A stretch of 64,000 bases of DNA, from assembly GCA_020248945.1 (NCBI GenBank), contig JADCGQ010000027.1, positions 1 through 64,000 of the forward strand. Direction: 5' to 3'. A program made the position numbers and the translations under genes. Below the pieces are notes generated by a model. The model ran no database searches. It was not told the origin of the DNA and saw only the letters and a program-made list of their open reading frames with translations. Positions within the stretch are counted from its first letter, which is position 1. Every line of letters starts with the position of its first letter. The DNA is from Rubrivivax sp. Lineage in GTDB: Bacteria > Pseudomonadota > Gammaproteobacteria > Burkholderiales > Burkholderiaceae_C. Below, in pieces: positions 1 to 7,851 of this stretch.

Positions 1-120
1 ACCCTCGCCGACGTGTTGCGCTTGCTCGGCGCCAATGCGCAGCGCTTTATCCCCAGTCGATCCCGGCCTCGTCCGGCTCATCACGTCAAGCCACATCCGT
101 CTGCGGTGTACAAGGGGTGA
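1..120 (+). CDS. C-terminal end of an unidentified protein (5' end outside window)
   Basis: An open frame enters from the left edge and ends with TGA at 118-120, giving the last 39 residues of a protein. The tail is basic and Pro/His-rich (a run resembling RSRPRPAHHVKPHPSAVYKG), with a short hydrophobic helix-like stretch before it. I do not recognise the family. It lies 20 bp upstream of the transposase start on the same strand, so it could be an unrelated gene whose 3' side was the insertion point, or a remnant. Only the reading frame and stop codon are directly supported. Confidence 0.4.
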   Translation, partial: TLADVLRLLGANAQRFIPSRSRPRPAHHVKPHPSAVYKG

Positions 121-140
121 GGCTTAAGTTCGGTGGATTG

Positions 141-1040
141 ATGTCCCGCCCCCTCCGCATCGAGTTCCCCGGCGCCGTCTTTCACATCACCTCGCGCGGT
201 GACCGCCGCGAGCCGATCTACCGTGAAGACGCCGACCGCGTGACCCAGCTCGCGGTTCTGGACGAAGCCACATTGCGCTTCGATGTGTCGGTGCTCGCTT
301 ACTGCCTGATGGGCAACCACTATCACCTGGTGCTCTGCACCCGCTCGGGTGCGCTGTCGCGGCTGATGCGGCACCTCAACGGGGTCTACACCCAGGCCTT
401 CAACCGGCGGCACGGCCTGGTTGGGCACCTGTTCCAAGGCCGGTTCAAGGCCGTCCTGGTCGACTCGGATCGCTACCTCGCCGCGCTCAGCCGCTACGTC
501 GAACGCAATCCGGTGGCGGCCGGCCTCGTCGAGCGACCCGAGTGCTGGCCTTGGTCAAGCTGTCGCGCGCACCTCGGGCTGGAACCCGCGCCGCCATGGC
601 TTGCGGTAGACGAGCTTCACGGCTTCATGCTCGGCCGCGAGGTGGCAACGCCCCGCGACCGGGCGACCGCGATCCGGCGCTACTCTGCGCTCGTGAGCGC
701 CCAACAGGAAGACGACGCGGACTTCTGGGCGGGGCATCTGAACGGGCAGATCTTCCTCGGCGACGAGGCCTTTGCCGAGCGCGCGCGCATGCGCGCAGCG
801 CCCGAGCAGCTGGCGTCGCCCCAAGTGCCGGCCCGGCAGCGCAAGGCCATGCCGGCCGGACCCCGCACATGGCCGGCCTGGCTGGCCTTGAACGGCGGCA
901 ACCGCGACCACGCTCTTCACGACGCCTACAGCGCCGGCTGGAAGACCATGCCGGCGCTCGCCGAGGTCTGCGGGCTGTCGGTTGCCCACGTGAGCCGGAT
1001 CATTCGGCGGGTGGAAGAGGAGGAGAGAGGAGAGACCTGA
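141..1040 (+). CDS. REP-associated tyrosine transposase (RAYT, IS200-like Y1 family)
   Basis: 299-residue single-strand DNA transposase of the Y1/HUH superfamily (Transposase_17). The N-terminal MSRPLRIEFPGAVFHITSRG is the family opening, which is why the ATG at 141 is preferred over the upstream in-frame start at 117. The HUH metal motif is GNHYHLVL (H60, H62) and the catalytic tyrosine is probably Y119 in YVERNPVAAG. A C-terminal helix-turn-helix (about residues 260-290, ...LAEVCGLSVAHVSRII) is typical of long RAYTs. RAYTs are usually single-copy domesticated enzymes that act on short palindromic repeats rather than mobile with their own ends. The last codons of the gene are themselves part of a 34-bp repeat duplicated downstream (1094-1127). 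The coding region looks intact. Confidence 0.9.
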   Translation: MSRPLRIEFPGAVFHITSRGDRREPIYREDADRVTQLAVLDEATLRFDVSVLAYCLMGNHYHLVLCTRSGALSRLMRHLNGVYTQAFNRRHGLVGHLFQGRFKAVLVDSDRYLAALSRYVERNPVAAGLVERPECWPWSSCRAHLGLEPAPPWLAVDELHGFMLGREVATPRDRATAIRRYSALVSAQQEDDADFWAGHLNGQIFLGDEAFAERARMRAAPEQLASPQVPARQRKAMPAGPRTWPAWLALNGGNRDHALHDAYSAGWKTMPALAEVCGLSVAHVSRIIRRVEEEERGET

Positions 1041-1151
1041 CCCCCTTTTCCTCTTGACCCCCTTTTCCTCTTTTCCTCCTTTTCCTTCGGAGGGTGGAAG
1101 GGGAGGAGAGAGGAGAGACCTGACCCCTGACCCGCCGACCCCTGACCCGCC
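1011..1151 (+). repeat. Repeat cluster overlapping the 3' end of the RAYT gene
   Basis: Three nested repeats are visible. A 34-bp purine-rich element at 1011-1044 recurs at 1094-1127 with one mismatch. The pyrimidine-rich 18-mer TGACCCCCTTTTCCTCTT occurs at 1038-1055 and again at 1055-1072, sharing one base. The 15-mer GACCCCTGACCCGCC is perfectly tandem at 1122-1136 and 1137-1151. The pyrimidine arm followed by a purine arm can fold into an imperfect hairpin. The ACCTGACCCC core sits at the transposase stop codon, so the repeat and the gene end share sequence. The remaining intergenic DNA to 1282 shows no gene. Confidence 0.75.
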
Positions 1152-1282
1152 CCAAGCATGGCGAGACGGAGCAGATTGTCGCGCCGGGTTCGCCGCCCGC
1201 AGGCTCAGGCGGCGGAACGTGAAGAAAGGCAATTCCGGCCCCACGCGCCGTTCGGCATGCAGCCGCCACCCACAATCCAGCC

Positions 1283-3667
1283 ATGCCTTTGCCGATTCAA
1301 CACCTCCGCCACGGCGTGGCGGGTGGCCTCCTGTTGGCCACGCTGACGCCGACTTCCGCCCAGACTGCAGCGCCGGCTGCCCCCGCCGCAGCGGCCTCGG
1401 CACCCGCGGCGCGGCCTGCGGCTGCAGCGCCCACCGCTGCACCCCCCGTTGCACCCCCGGCCGCCCCCGCTGCCGCCGGCACGCGCGTCGAGATCACCGG
1501 CGGCCGCGAGACCGACACCGAGGCGCGGCGCCGCGCCAGCGCCGCGAAGATCATCGTCGGCCGCGAAGAGATCGACAAATTCGGCGACGCCACGGTCGGC
1601 GAGGTGCTGCGCCGCCTGCCCGGCGTCACCACACCCGGCGCGCCCGGCCGCGGCGGCCCGCCGCGCATGCGGGGCCTGGGCGGCGGCTTCACGCAGATCC
1701 TGATCGACGGCCAGCGCCTCGCGCCCGGCTTCAACCTCGACAGCCTGAGCCCCGAGCAGATCGAGCGCATCGAGATCCTGCGCGCGCCCACCGCCGAGAC
1801 CGGCGCGCGCGCCATCGCCGGCACCATCAACATCATCACCCGCGAAGGCTTTCGCATCCGCCTGAACGACCTGCGCATCGGCCTGGGCACCGAAGGCGGC
1901 GAGCCACGCGGCGGCATCAACTGGAGCCACAACGACACCCGTGGCCCGCTCACCTATACGTTGGGCGCTAACTTCTTCCAGTTCCGCCAGAAGGACGAGA
2001 ACACCACGACGACGACGGTGGAGCGCGTGGCCGACGGCACGCTGCTCGAGGCCCGCGAGTCGAAGACCACGACGCTGAACAAGCGCTTCGGCGCCAACCT
2101 CAACGCGCGGCTGCAGTGGCGGCTGGGCGAGCAGGGCGATTCGCTCTCGCTGATGCCCAGCATCTTCCACAGCGAGAACTCGGGCCGCGGCGACACCGCG
2201 CTCGTGCAGTCGCTGCGCCGCCCGACGACCCCGCTGCTGTTCGACACCGCCACCAGCGCCAACGACGGCCAGTTCACCAACGCCCGCCTGGGCGCCATGT
2301 GGCGGCAGCGCGTGGGCGATGTGCGCGTGGAGCTCAACGGCAACGCCGGCGCGTTCCGCTCGCGCAACACGGCGCTGCGCAACGAGTTCGGCGGCGCGGG
2401 CCTGGCGCCGACGGGCGTGAAGACCTTCGACGACCGCACCGAGGTGCGCGAGAAGTCGGCCAACGTGGCGCTGAAGGGCTCGCTGCTGGCCGGCGGCAGC
2501 GCGGCGGCACGCCCCGGCGGCCCGCCCGGCGCGCCGCCCCGCACCACGCCCGAGCACGCGCTGGTCTTCGGTGGCGAGATCGAGGCCATCTCGCGCGACG
2601 AGACGCGCGTCTCGGTGCCCGACGTGGCCGAGTTCGGCGACAACCTCAGCGCCAGCACGCTGCGCCTGGCGGCCTTTGCACAGGACGAGTGGAACCCGAC
2701 GCCGAACTGGGGCGCCAACTTCGGCCTGCGCTGGGAAGGCATCACCACCAAGGGCGACACCGGCCAGGGCACGCGGCCGGAAAACACCAGCAGCGTCTGG
2801 ACGCCGCTGCTCAACGCCGTCTACCGGCCCGATCCGAAGAGCCGCGACCAGGTCCGCCTGTCGCTGACGCGCAGCTACCGCAGCCCGCCCACCGGCGCGC
2901 TGATCGCGCGGCCGACGATCAACCGCGAGTTCCCGGTCACGCCCACCGACCAGGCCAACAGCGAGGCCTTCCCTGACAGCGCCGGCAACCCCGGCCTGAA
3001 GCCCGAGCTGGCCACCGGCATCGACCTGGCGGTGGAGCGCTACCTCGAAGGCGGCGGCGTGCTCAGCGCCAACCTGTTCCACCGCCGCATCAGCAACCTC
3101 ATCCGCAGCCGCACCGAGCTCGAAGCGGTGTCGTGGAGCAGCTTCCAGCGCCACGTGCGCCGCCAGCGCAACATCGGCGACGCCAGCACCAGCGGCCTCG
3201 AGCTCGAGGCCAAGTTCCGCCTCGACCAGCTGGTGCAAGGCGCGCCGCGCGTGGAGATGCGCGCCAACGCCTCGCTCTTCAGCAGCCAGGTCGACAGCGT
3301 GCCCGGCCCCGACAACCGGCTCGACCAGCAGTCGCGCGGCACGCTGAACATCGGCGCCGACTACCGCTTCCGCGGCACGCCGCTGTCGGCCGGCGGCAAC
3401 GTGAACGTGGTGCCCGAAACACGCACGCGGCTCGATGAGAGCCAGACCAGCATCGCCAGCCGCAAGCGCGTGTGGGACATGTACGCGCTGTGGACCTTCA
3501 ACCCCGCGCTCGGCCTGCGCCTGCTCGCCAACAACCTGGCGCCGCTGGACAGCAGCAGCACCGACATCATCGACAGCACCGTGGCGGGTGTCGGCGAGCG
3601 CACACGCCGCTTCAGCACCGGCCCGAGCGACGTGAACTGGCAGCTGCGGCTGGAGATGAAGCTGTAG
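1283..3667 (+). CDS. TonB-dependent outer-membrane receptor
   Basis: 794-residue TonB-dependent receptor, which would import a ligand (siderophore, vitamin or sugar not predictable) across the outer membrane using ExbB-ExbD-TonB energy. The N-terminus has a signal peptide (LLLATLTPTSAQ) followed by a low-complexity Ala/Pro linker of about 40 residues. The plug domain covers about residues 65-185: VGREEIDKFG, then GEVLRRLPGV, MRGLGGGFTQILIDGQR, IERIEILRAP and GTINIITREG. The rest is a beta-barrel rich in alternating polar/aromatic strands. The last residues, LRLEMKL, lack the usual terminal aromatic. No TonB gene or ligand-processing gene is adjacent; an exbB-exbD pair lies about 27 kb away. 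The DUF2784 gene follows after 7 bp. Confidence 0.9.
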   Translation: MPLPIQHLRHGVAGGLLLATLTPTSAQTAAPAAPAAAASAPAARPAAAAPTAAPPVAPPAAPAAAGTRVEITGGRETDTEARRRASAAKIIVGREEIDKFGDATVGEVLRRLPGVTTPGAPGRGGPPRMRGLGGGFTQILIDGQRLAPGFNLDSLSPEQIERIEILRAPTAETGARAIAGTINIITREGFRIRLNDLRIGLGTEGGEPRGGINWSHNDTRGPLTYTLGANFFQFRQKDENTTTTTVERVADGTLLEARESKTTTLNKRFGANLNARLQWRLGEQGDSLSLMPSIFHSENSGRGDTALVQSLRRPTTPLLFDTATSANDGQFTNARLGAMWRQRVGDVRVELNGNAGAFRSRNTALRNEFGGAGLAPTGVKTFDDRTEVREKSANVALKGSLLAGGSAAARPGGPPGAPPRTTPEHALVFGGEIEAISRDETRVSVPDVAEFGDNLSASTLRLAAFAQDEWNPTPNWGANFGLRWEGITTKGDTGQGTRPENTSSVWTPLLNAVYRPDPKSRDQVRLSLTRSYRSPPTGALIARPTINREFPVTPTDQANSEAFPDSAGNPGLKPELATGIDLAVERYLEGGGVLSANLFHRRISNLIRSRTELEAVSWSSFQRHVRRQRNIGDASTSGLELEAKFRLDQLVQGAPRVEMRANASLFSSQVDSVPGPDNRLDQQSRGTLNIGADYRFRGTPLSAGGNVNVVPETRTRLDESQTSIASRKRVWDMYALWTFNPALGLRLLANNLAPLDSSSTDIIDSTVAGVGERTRRFSTGPSDVNWQLRLEMKL

Positions 3668-3674
3668 TGCACCG

Positions 3675-4085
3675 ATGAACGCCTGGCGTGCCGCCGCCGA
3701 TGCCGTGCTGGTGCTGCACGCGGCGGTGGTGCTGTTCGTGGTGGGCGGGCTGGTGCTGGTGCTGGTGGGCAACCTGCTGAGGCATCCGCTCGGCGGCCCG
3801 CGCTGGCCATGGGTGAACCGGCCCTGGTTCCGGCTGCTGCACGGCGCGGCCATCGCCACCGTGGTGCTGCAGTCGTGGCTGGGCATCACCTGCCCGCTGA
3901 CCGATCTGGAGTGGTGGCTGCGGGCGCAGGCCGGCGAGGTGCTGCCGGCCCAGGGCTTCATCGAGCTGTGGCTGCACCGGCTGCTGTTCTTCCAGGCGCC
4001 GGGCTGGGTGTTCGCGCTCGCCTACACCCTGTTCGGGCTGGCGGTGGCCGCCACCTGGTGGCGCTGGCCGCCGCGCAGGCGCTGA
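3675..4085 (+). CDS. DUF2784 integral membrane protein
   Basis: 136-residue membrane protein matching DUF2784 in length and pattern. It has about four transmembrane segments: residues 8-34 (Val/Leu-rich), 55-72, about 98-112 and 112-130. Between TM2 and TM3 is the family signature GITCPLTDLEWWLR, and HRLLFFQAPGW precedes the last helix. The function of the family is unknown. It starts 7 bp after the receptor stop codon and may be co-transcribed with it; whether the two act together cannot be told from sequence. Confidence 0.85.
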   Translation: MNAWRAAADAVLVLHAAVVLFVVGGLVLVLVGNLLRHPLGGPRWPWVNRPWFRLLHGAAIATVVLQSWLGITCPLTDLEWWLRAQAGEVLPAQGFIELWLHRLLFFQAPGWVFALAYTLFGLAVAATWWRWPPRRR

Positions 4086-4090
4086 CGCTT

Positions 4091-4474
4091 TCAGGTCGGC
4101 GTCGGCACGCCCGTCATGCGGTCGTGCTTCAGGAACCACTGCCGGGCCAGGGCCACGAGCTGCGGCTCGGTCGGGTGGTCGACCAGCTCGTGGCCCACCA
4201 GGTGCTTGGCCAGCGCCGGCCGGTGCTTGTGCGCATAACGCTCGAAGTCAGCCACCGCGGTGTGGCCGCCAGCGACCAGCACCTCGGTGATGCCCTCGAG
4301 CGCGTCGCAGACCTCGGCGAAGAACTCGTGCTCGGTGCGCACGGCGCTCTTGTGCTGGTGCGTCAGGTGGCGGTGCGCCTTCACGCGCGAGGCGTGTACG
4401 TGCTCGGCATCGAACTGCAGCACACGGGCTTCTTGGTGGTCGATCTGCACCACGGCATGGAAGGAAGGGGTCAT
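4091..4474 (-). CDS. Small eRF1-domain-3-like protein (translational machinery protein family)
   Basis: 127-residue soluble protein, rich in histidine, of the family commonly annotated as translational machinery protein. Those proteins resemble domain 3 of archaeal/eukaryotic release factor eRF1 and the bacterial baeRF proteins. Visible support: the opening SFHAVVQIDHQEARVLQFDA, a central FFAEVCDALEGITEVLVAGG resembling the strand-helix core of that fold, and a His-rich VHASRVKAHRHLTHQHK segment. The release-factor GGQ motif is absent, so it is not a release factor; its role is unknown. It ends 5 bp from the convergent DUF2784 gene. The minus-strand neighbour is the DksA/TraR protein, 60 bp upstream. 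Confidence 0.65.
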   Translation of the reverse strand: MTPSFHAVVQIDHQEARVLQFDAEHVHASRVKAHRHLTHQHKSAVRTEHEFFAEVCDALEGITEVLVAGGHTAVADFERYAHKHRPALAKHLVGHELVDHPTEPQLVALARQWFLKHDRMTGVPTPT

Positions 4475-4534
4475 GGGTCGGTCCTGTGGAAGAGTCGGAA
4501 ACGGGGCGATGAGTGAAGCTGCGGCCGGGTGTCT

Positions 4535-4918
4535 TCAGGGCCGCGTGGCGCGCTCGCGCTGGGTCTGGCAGGGCACGCAGCGCAGCGCCCAGGGCTCGAG
4601 CTTCAGGCGGCCGAAGGGGATCTCGGCGCCGCAGTCGGCACAAAGGCCGTAGCCGCCAGCGGCCGTGTGGCGCAGCCGGGTCAGCGCGGCGCTGACTTCG
4701 CCCAGCGCCACGGTGTCGCGGTCGCCGATGGCGAGGTCGAGCTCGCGCTCGTGGTCGCGCTGCGGTGCATCGTCGCCGTCCTGCGCCAGCACGGCGCTGG
4801 CGTGTTCGGCACGGGTGCTGCCGCCGAGGTGCTCGGCAATCCGGCGATCGAGCTGCGACAGGTGCTGCTCAAGTGCCGATTCGAGCAGGGCGTGTTGGCC
4901 GGCGGTGAGGTGGCGCAT
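4535..4918 (-). CDS. DksA/TraR-family C4 zinc-finger protein
   Basis: 127-residue member of the DksA/TraR family, whose members bind the RNA polymerase secondary channel and modulate transcription initiation. The C-terminal zinc finger is complete: C93-x2-C96 (GLCADCGAEIPFGRL) and C114-x2-C117 (LRCVPCQTQR). An N-terminal coiled coil (about residues 5-75) is acidic and His/Ala-rich. It is shorter than housekeeping DksA (about 150 residues), so it is probably an auxiliary paralogue. The ATG at 4918 is chosen because GGAG lies just upstream on the minus strand and longer in-frame extensions are unlike the family. Confidence 0.85.
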   Translation of the reverse strand: MRHLTAGQHALLESALEQHLSQLDRRIAEHLGGSTRAEHASAVLAQDGDDAPQRDHERELDLAIGDRDTVALGEVSAALTRLRHTAAGGYGLCADCGAEIPFGRLKLEPWALRCVPCQTQRERATRP

Positions 4919-5028
4919 GCGGAGCCTCCGTGTTGGGCAGGGGGTTGATCGGGTCTTCGATGTAGCCATGTTGCGCCCGGCGGGCCGAGCCGGCCTTGAG
5001 GCGAGTCAAGCTGCGGCGCGTGAAGGGG

Positions 5029-5042
5029 GCGCTCCCTACAAT
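5029..5042 (+). promoter_or_regulatory. GCGCTCCCTACAAT box (probable leaderless promoter)
   Basis: The 14-mer GCGCTCCCTACAAT contains a -10-like TACAAT at 5037-5042. The ATG at 5051 begins exactly 8 nt after it, where transcription would be expected to start, and no Shine-Dalgarno sequence stands in the usual place. The same box and spacing recur before leuS and, in variant form, before the kinase at 6715. No convincing -35 hexamer is seen. Confidence 0.5.
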
Positions 5043-5050
5043 TCCGCGGC

Positions 5051-6313
5051 ATGAGCCCGGCCAGCCCGACCAGCCCGACCGCTTCACCGCCGGCCTGCGC
5101 TGTGCTGGTGGTGGGCGCCGGCCCGGCCGGCGCCGCCTGCGCCCAGCGCCTGGCGGGCCGCGGCCTGCAGGTGGTGCTGGTCGACCAGCACGAGTTCCCG
5201 CGCGACAAGGTCTGCGGCGACGGGCTCATCCCCGACGCCCATGCGGCCATGGCCCGCCTGGGCGTGCTCGACGAGGTGCTGGCGCTGGCGCAGCCGGTGC
5301 CCGCCGTGCGCTGCATCGCGCCGCGCGGCCACCATGTCGACGTGCCCGGCACCCTGTGCGTGCTGCCGCGCCGCGTGCTCGACCACGTGCTGGTGCGCGC
5401 GGCCCAGCGCGCCGGCGCCGTGCTGGCCACGCCCTGGCGCTTCGAGGGCCCGCTGCTGCATGCGGCCGGCACGCCGCTGCAGCGCGTGGCGGGTGCGCGG
5501 CTCGTCGCGCGCGACGGCACCGTGGCCGAGGTCGGCGCCCGCTGGGTGGTGCTGGCCACCGGCGCCGCCGCGCCGCCGCTGGTGGCCGCCGGGCTGGCCG
5601 AGCGCCACACGCCCAGCGGCGTGGCGCTGCGCGGCTACGTGGAGCATGCGGCCCTGGCGCGCGAGATCCAGGCGCTGCAACTGGTGTGGCACCCGCGGCT
5701 GAAGGGCGGCTATGGCTGGATCTTCCCGGCGCCGGGCGGCCAGTTCAACATCGGCACCGGCGTCGTGGGCAGCCATGAGGTGGGCGACGACGGCCGCGGC
5801 CACAAGCGCAGCGGCGGCCCGAATCTGCGGCGCATGTTCGACGCCTTCTGCGAGGTGCACGAACCGGCGCAGCGGCTGGTGCGCGAGGGCCGCTGGACCG
5901 GCGAGCTCAAGGGCGCGCCGCTGCGCTGCTCGCTCACCGGCGCGCGCTTCGGCCGCCCGGGCCTGCTGGGCACCGGCGAGGCCATCGGCAGCACCTACGC
6001 CTTCACCGGCGAGGGCATCGGCAAGGCGCTGGAAACCGGCCTGGCGGCGGCCGAGGCGCTGCTGCTTGCACGCGCCGACGACACGGCCGTGCTCGGCCAC
6101 TACAGCGCCGCGCTGGCGGCCCTGAAGCCCCGTTTCGACACCTACGAGGCGGCGAGCTACGTGAACCGCTGGCCCTGGATTGCCGACATCGTGGTCAGCC
6201 GTGCGCGCCGCAGCCCCGCCATCCTGCGCCGGCTGCAGGGCCTGCTCGAAGAGACGCAGAACCCGGGCACCCTGTTCAGCTGGCGGGGTGTGAAGCACCT
6301 CATGTTCGAATAG
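5051..6313 (+). CDS. Geranylgeranyl-reductase-family FAD-dependent oxidoreductase
   Basis: 420-residue flavoprotein of the geranylgeranyl reductase/PHBH-like class. The FAD-binding dinucleotide motif VVGAGPAGAACAQRLAGRG is at about residues 20-38, followed by the family signature FPRDKVCGDGLIPDA. A second flavin segment is near LLGTGEAIGSTYAFTGEGIG (about residues 305-325). Such enzymes reduce isoprenoid double bonds or oxidise aromatic/polyketide substrates. Neighbours (DksA-like gene divergent, signalling genes downstream) do not identify a substrate, and no bacteriochlorophyll or carotenoid gene is in view. The mRNA may be leaderless (box at 5029-5042). Confidence 0.85.
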   Translation: MSPASPTSPTASPPACAVLVVGAGPAGAACAQRLAGRGLQVVLVDQHEFPRDKVCGDGLIPDAHAAMARLGVLDEVLALAQPVPAVRCIAPRGHHVDVPGTLCVLPRRVLDHVLVRAAQRAGAVLATPWRFEGPLLHAAGTPLQRVAGARLVARDGTVAEVGARWVVLATGAAAPPLVAAGLAERHTPSGVALRGYVEHAALAREIQALQLVWHPRLKGGYGWIFPAPGGQFNIGTGVVGSHEVGDDGRGHKRSGGPNLRRMFDAFCEVHEPAQRLVREGRWTGELKGAPLRCSLTGARFGRPGLLGTGEAIGSTYAFTGEGIGKALETGLAAAEALLLARADDTAVLGHYSAALAALKPRFDTYEAASYVNRWPWIADIVVSRARRSPAILRRLQGLLEETQNPGTLFSWRGVKHLMFE

Positions 6314-6396
6314 CGCCCCACCGGCCCATTCGTTCCTCCGGCACGACCGGACCGCGCATGACCTCGACCCGGGTCTCCCGCCGTGCCCTGCCAGAC

Positions 6397-6617
6397 GCTG
6401 AGCCGCGGCTCCAGGTCCGCCTGCGCGGACCTGGACGGCGAAGCGGCCCGGAGCTCTGTGAAGGGCGCTGAGCCGCGGCTCCAGGTCCGCCTGCGCGGAC
6501 CTGGACGGCGAAGCGGCCCGGAGCTCTGTGAAGGGCGCTGAGCCGCGGCTCCAGGTCCGCCTGCGCGGACCTGGACGGCGAAGCGGCCCGGAGCTCTGTG
6601 CAGGGCGCTGAGCCGCC
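6397..6617 (+). repeat. Three tandem 70-bp hairpin units plus a partial fourth
   Basis: Exact 70-bp period: units at 6397-6466, 6467-6536 and 6537-6606, with the first bases of a fourth at 6607-6617. Each unit contains GAGCCGCGGCTC, a perfect 12-bp palindrome, next to a 10-bp perfect stem CCAGGTCCGC/GCGGACCTGG with the tetraloop CTGC (first copy 6411-6434). The copies are almost identical; the third ends TGTGCAGGGC instead of TGTGAAGGGC. The array fills most of the 401-bp gap between the flavoprotein gene and the first kinase. Nothing else is recognisable in that gap except the promoter box at its right end. Confidence 0.95.
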
Positions 6618-6692
6618 GCCATCCGCCGCCCCTGGCGGCCGTTCGTCACCTCGATCCTGCGGCTTGCCCGTCGGCGGGCCGCGCGGGCGGCG

Positions 6693-6706
6693 GCGCTCCC
6701 TAGACT
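6693..6706 (+). promoter_or_regulatory. GCGCTCCCTAGACT box before the first LytS-like kinase
   Basis: Variant of the box seen before the flavoprotein and leuS. TAGACT ends at 6706 and the ATG at 6715 follows after 8 nt, with no Shine-Dalgarno motif (the intervening bases are CCCGTCCC). This predicts a leaderless transcript for the kinase-kinase-regulator operon. Confidence 0.4.
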
Positions 6707-6714
6707 CCCGTCCC

Positions 6715-7851
6715 ATGAAGCTGCAACCGCTCTCCGAAGGCAACGCGCTGCAGCGGGCCTACGCCCGCTGGGCCGCGCCGCGCTACGCCTGCATGGCGCC
6801 CGAGCTGCGCGAGCAGGCCGAGCTGCTCGATCGTTTTCTGTACAGCCGCCCGGGCCTGGGCGTGTGGCTGGGCCTGGCCGGGGCGCTGCTGGGCACGAGC
6901 TTCGGTCTGCGCGGCTTCGGCCTGCCGTGGGTCGTGGCGGTGGGCATCGGCGCGCTGTTGTGGCTGGTGATTCCCTTCAGCTTGCTGGCGGCCTGGCTGC
7001 AGCCCGGCAAGTTCGCCTTCCAGCAGCTGCGCAACAAGCTCTGGCTGTCTGCGCTGCTGGGCCTTTCCGGGGCGCTGTGCGGCTTCGTGCTCGGGCACGT
7101 GGGGCGCCACGGTGCGTTCGATCTCGAACGGCTGCTCGAGGAGCTCGTGCGCAAGGGCAGCCTGCTCGTGCCTGCCGCGCTGGCGGCCGTCGCGGCCATG
7201 GTGGCGCTGCAGTGGGGCGTGGCCCGTGTGCGCCAGGACCTGCTCGAGCGTGCCGACACCGAGCGCCGCGCCGCCGAGGCCCGGCTGCAGCTGCTGCAGG
7301 CGCAGATCCAGCCGCACTTCATCTTCAACACGCTGGCGGCGCTGCAGCATTGGGTGGACACCGGTGACGCGCGCGCGCCGGCGCTGCTGCGCACGCTGGG
7401 CGAGTTCCTGCGCGGCTCGACCGATCTGCTCGGCCGGCGCGATGTGAGCGTGGGCGAAGAAGCCGAGATCGTGCGCCAGTACCTGCAGATCATGCAGGCG
7501 CGCCTGGGCGAGCGGCTGCGTTTCGAGATCACGCTGCAGCCCGCCGCCGCAGCCGCCACGCTGCCGCCGGGCCTGCTGCTCACGCTGGTGGAAAACGCCG
7601 TCGAGCACGGCATCGCACCGGCGCTGGCTGGCGGCACCGTGCGGCTGTTGGCCGCGGTCGAAGACCAGGCGGTGGTGGTGCGCGTGCAGGACGACGGCAT
7701 CGGCCTGGCGCCCGGGTGGCACGACGGCACCGGCCTGGCCAACTCGCGCGAGCGGCTGCGCCACCACGGCCTGGGCACCGGCACGCTGGTGCTGCACACC
7801 ACCCCGCCCGGCACCGAAGCCGTGCTGACACTGCCGAGGCCCGCGCCATGA
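6715..7851 (+). CDS. LytS-type sensor histidine kinase (first of two)
   Basis: 378-residue membrane histidine kinase of the His_kinase (PF06580) plus HATPase class, the LytS/YehU/AlgZ type. Four predicted membrane helices lie at about residues 46-66, 72-92, 105-127 and 145-165. The phospho-acceptor is H201 in QIQPHFIFNTLAALQHW. The N box is LTLVENAVEHGI, followed by the ATP-lid segment DDGIGLAPGW and the G box GTGLANSRERL. The stop codon overlaps the next gene's start (ATGA at 7848-7851), so the two kinases are translationally coupled. The partner regulator is the LytTR protein two genes on. The signal is unknown; the periplasmic loops are short, so it may sense membrane or intramembrane cues. 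Confidence 0.9.
   Translation: MKLQPLSEGNALQRAYARWAAPRYACMAPELREQAELLDRFLYSRPGLGVWLGLAGALLGTSFGLRGFGLPWVVAVGIGALLWLVIPFSLLAAWLQPGKFAFQQLRNKLWLSALLGLSGALCGFVLGHVGRHGAFDLERLLEELVRKGSLLVPAALAAVAAMVALQWGVARVRQDLLERADTERRAAEARLQLLQAQIQPHFIFNTLAALQHWVDTGDARAPALLRTLGEFLRGSTDLLGRRDVSVGEEAEIVRQYLQIMQARLGERLRFEITLQPAAAAATLPPGLLLTLVENAVEHGIAPALAGGTVRLLAAVEDQAVVVRVQDDGIGLAPGWHDGTGLANSRERLRHHGLGTGTLVLHTTPPGTEAVLTLPRPAP

Noticed and set aside
1205..3961. 918-codon open frame antisense to the TonB receptor
   Set aside because: Ala/Arg/Gly-rich translation with no domain; typical antisense frame of GC-rich codon usage, and the plus strand has a clear receptor.
4535..4918. Housekeeping DksA
   Set aside because: It is shorter than DksA and differs in the coiled coil, so only DksA/TraR family membership is claimed.
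6397..6617. Possible CRISPR array
   Set aside because: The repeated unit is contiguous at 70 bp with no variable spacers, and no cas gene is present.
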